Under the pieces are notes generated by a model, which worked only from the letters and a program-made list of their open reading frames with translations, was not told the origin of the DNA and ran no database searches. Both the position numbers and the translations under genes were made by a program. This document shows, in pieces, positions 62,408 to 64,000 of a DNA stretch of 64,000 nt (positions are counted from its first letter, which is position 1; each line of letters opens with the position of its first letter). The DNA is taken from NCBI GenBank assembly GCA_000720845.1, contig JODU01000014.1:133242-197241 (forward strand), given 5' to 3'. This DNA comes from Kitasatospora aureofaciens (lineage in GTDB: Bacteria > Actinomycetota > Actinomycetes > Streptomycetales > Streptomycetaceae).

Positions 62408-64000
62408 ATGTCCGAAGCCCGTCTGCTCCGTCGACCCGTCTCCGCCGCGCAGTCCGGCATCTGGGTCGCCCAGCACCTGCACGCGGACAGCCCCCTCTAC
62501 AACTGCGGTGGCTACTACGAGATCGCCGGGCCGTTGGACACGGAGATCTTCGCCGAAGCGGTACGGCGGGGCGTCCAGGAGACCGAGGCGCTGCGCTCGC
62601 GCTTCGCCCAGGAGGAACGGGAGACGGACAGCGGCCCGGAAGTGACCCTCCACCAGCTCGTCGAGCCGGCCGAGCCGCACCCCCTGCGCTTCGTCGACCT
62701 GCGCGCCGCCTCCGACCCGGAGGCAGCCGCCCACCGGTGGATGAACGCGCGCATGGCCAGGCCCTTCGACCTGGCCCGCGGCCCTGTCAGCGAGCAGGCC
62801 CTCCTCACCCTCGCCGACGATCTGCACTGGTACTTCCACGGCTACCACCATGCCGTCCTCGACGGTTTCGGCCAGTCCGTGTACACCGCCCGCGTCGCCG
62901 CGCTCTACTCCGCCCTCCTCGCCGGTGAGGAGCCCTCGCCCACCGGCTTCGCGACCCTGGACCGGGTCGTCGCCGACGAGGCGGGCTACGCGGGCTCACG
63001 ACGGCACACCAAGGACCGGGCCCACTGGCGTGAGGTCTTCACCGACCTGCCCGAGCCGGTCTCCCTCGCCGGCCGCTCGTCCGGCAGCACCCACAGCCTG
63101 CGCCGCCACCTCCGCACCCTGCCCTCCCCGCTGGCCGAACGCCTGACCCGGACAGCAGCCCGCACCGGGGTGCAGTGGCCCGCCCTCGCGCTGGCCGCCA
63201 CCACTGCCTTCTTCCACCGGATGACGGGCGGCACCGACTTCACGTTCTCGATCCCGCTGGCGGGACGCGCGGGGCGCACGTCCCTGACCACACCCAGCGC
63301 CATGGTCAACGTGCTGCCCCTGCGCGTGCGGCTCACCGCGGACATCCGCTTCGCCGAACTGGCCTCGCAGGTGTCCCGGTCTCTGGCCGACGTCGTCCGC
63401 CACCAGCGCTTCCGCGGCGAGGATCTCATCCACGAGCTGGGCCTCTCCGGCGCCGGCCAGGCCCGTCTCGGCCCGACCGTCAACATCATGGCTTTCGCCG
63501 GCGAGCCTCTGTTCGGCACCACACCCGCTGTGACCCATCCGCTCTCGACCGGCCCCGTGAACGATCTGAAGATCAACTTTTACGGCACGGCCGACTCGCG
63601 CTCCGGCATCCGTGTCGAACTGGACGGCCATCACGAGCTGTACGGAGAGGACGAACTCGTCTCTCACTGCGACCGGTTGGTACGGGTCCTGGAGTGGGTG
63701 GCCGACAGCGACGAGGACTCCCGGGTTTCCGAGGTGGAGGTGTTGGAGGAGGTCGAGCGGGAGCGGATCCTGTCGGGCTGGCAGGGGGCAACGCGTACTC
63801 TGCGCGGGGCGTCGCTGCCCCAGCTCATCGCCGAGCAGGCCCAACGGACACCGGACGCGGTGGCCGTGGAATGCGGCGACCGAAGCCTGACCTACCAGGA
63901 GCTGGACGCCTGGTCCGCCCGGACCGCCGGATGGCTGCACAGCCAGGGCGTGGGCCGGGGCACGTTCGTCGCGGTGAAACTGCCCCGCTCGGTCGAACTC
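62408..64000 (+). CDS. Lipopeptide NRPS, first module (C-A...), cut by window edge
   Basis: The open frame runs 531 codons from ATG 62408 to the edge. A full condensation domain (about residues 8-430) has its catalytic motif YHHAVLDG and SIPLAGRAGRT. An adenylation domain begins at about 470 (LPQLIAEQAQRTPDAVAVE, LTYQELDAWSARTAGWL) and is truncated before its specificity residues. Because it starts with C and follows FAAL, desaturase and ACP genes, the C domain is probably a starter type that acylates the first amino acid. Phylogenetic placement would be needed to confirm this. Confidence 0.9.
   Translation, partial: MSEARLLRRPVSAAQSGIWVAQHLHADSPLYNCGGYYEIAGPLDTEIFAEAVRRGVQETEALRSRFAQEERETDSGPEVTLHQLVEPAEPHPLRFVDLRAASDPEAAAHRWMNARMARPFDLARGPVSEQALLTLADDLHWYFHGYHHAVLDGFGQSVYTARVAALYSALLAGEEPSPTGFATLDRVVADEAGYAGSRRHTKDRAHWREVFTDLPEPVSLAGRSSGSTHSLRRHLRTLPSPLAERLTRTAARTGVQWPALALAATTAFFHRMTGGTDFTFSIPLAGRAGRTSLTTPSAMVNVLPLRVRLTADIRFAELASQVSRSLADVVRHQRFRGEDLIHELGLSGAGQARLGPTVNIMAFAGEPLFGTTPAVTHPLSTGPVNDLKINFYGTADSRSGIRVELDGHHELYGEDELVSHCDRLVRVLEWVADSDEDSRVSEVEVLEEVERERILSGWQGATRTLRGASLPQLIAEQAQRTPDAVAVECGDRSLTYQELDAWSARTAGWLHSQGVGRGTFVAVKLPRSVEL

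Overview
The window is high-GC actinobacterial DNA, almost certainly from the chromosome of a Streptomyces. Signs of this are the strong third-position GC bias, GTG/ATG starts with GGAGG-type ribosome sites or apparently leaderless starts, a TTA (bldA) codon confined to a pathway regulator, and gene content and order (ccr block, beta-galactosidase, nikABCDE) that I recall from the Streptomyces coelicolor chromosome. I saw no rRNA, tRNA, CRISPR array, transposase or integrase.

Region 1 (about 1-43.1 kb) is conserved core chromosome. It starts with the N-terminus of a DHA2-type MFS exporter, then small housekeeping genes: an SRPBCC protein, an Rv2578c-type radical SAM gene behind a perfect LexA box, a secreted aminopeptidase, RidA, GNAT and HEAT proteins. 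Next is an ethylmalonyl-CoA pathway block: a fused 3-hydroxyacyl-CoA dehydrogenase, a TetR regulator, then ccr-ecm-mcl-mch-mcd in one operon. After this come psd-pssA, glycerate kinase, NUDIX, a sirtuin, a flavin-type monooxygenase, an alkylation repair pair (ogt and a fused Ada-AlkA), a zinc/cadmium-type P-ATPase divergent from its ArsR repressor, DUF72, a 1307-residue Tat-exported GH2 beta-galactosidase with an inserted LamG domain, and a nickel transporter operon nikABCDE with a Nur-type box in its promoter. The block ends with an FAD oxidoreductase coupled to a macrodomain gene, an AraC/flavodoxin-fold oxidoreductase pair, an inositol-monophosphatase-like enzyme, a gamma-glutamyltransferase and a secreted HAD phosphatase.

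Region 2 (about 43.2-64 kb, continuing beyond the window) is a lipopeptide non-ribosomal peptide gene cluster. A TTA-containing regulator and a DrrA-type ABC ATPase precede a tightly coupled operon: a cysteine-synthase-like PLP enzyme, an argininosuccinate-lyase-like enzyme, an ATP-grasp enzyme, a stand-alone A-T-thioesterase with a cysteine nucleophile, and a PduX-like threonine kinase. Together these look like a device for making 2,3-diaminobutyrate from threonine and aspartate and handing it to an NRPS in trans. On the opposite strand lie a coupled glutamate mutase (two subunits, giving 3-methylaspartate), the ABC permease that probably partners the distant ATPase, and a SyrP-like dioxygenase (probable beta-hydroxylation of a carrier-bound residue). 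Divergent from these runs a lipid-starter operon: fatty acyl-AMP ligase, an acyl-CoA dehydrogenase with an altered catalytic residue, an acyl-CoA-dehydrogenase-like half protein, an ACP, and the first NRPS (C domain, then an A domain cut by the window edge).

Methylaspartate plus diaminobutyrate plus a lipid starter recalls the calcium-dependent lipopeptides (friulimicin/amphomycin, malacidin). The additional hydroxylase tilts the comparison to the malacidin type. The product itself cannot be read here because the remaining NRPS modules lie outside the window.
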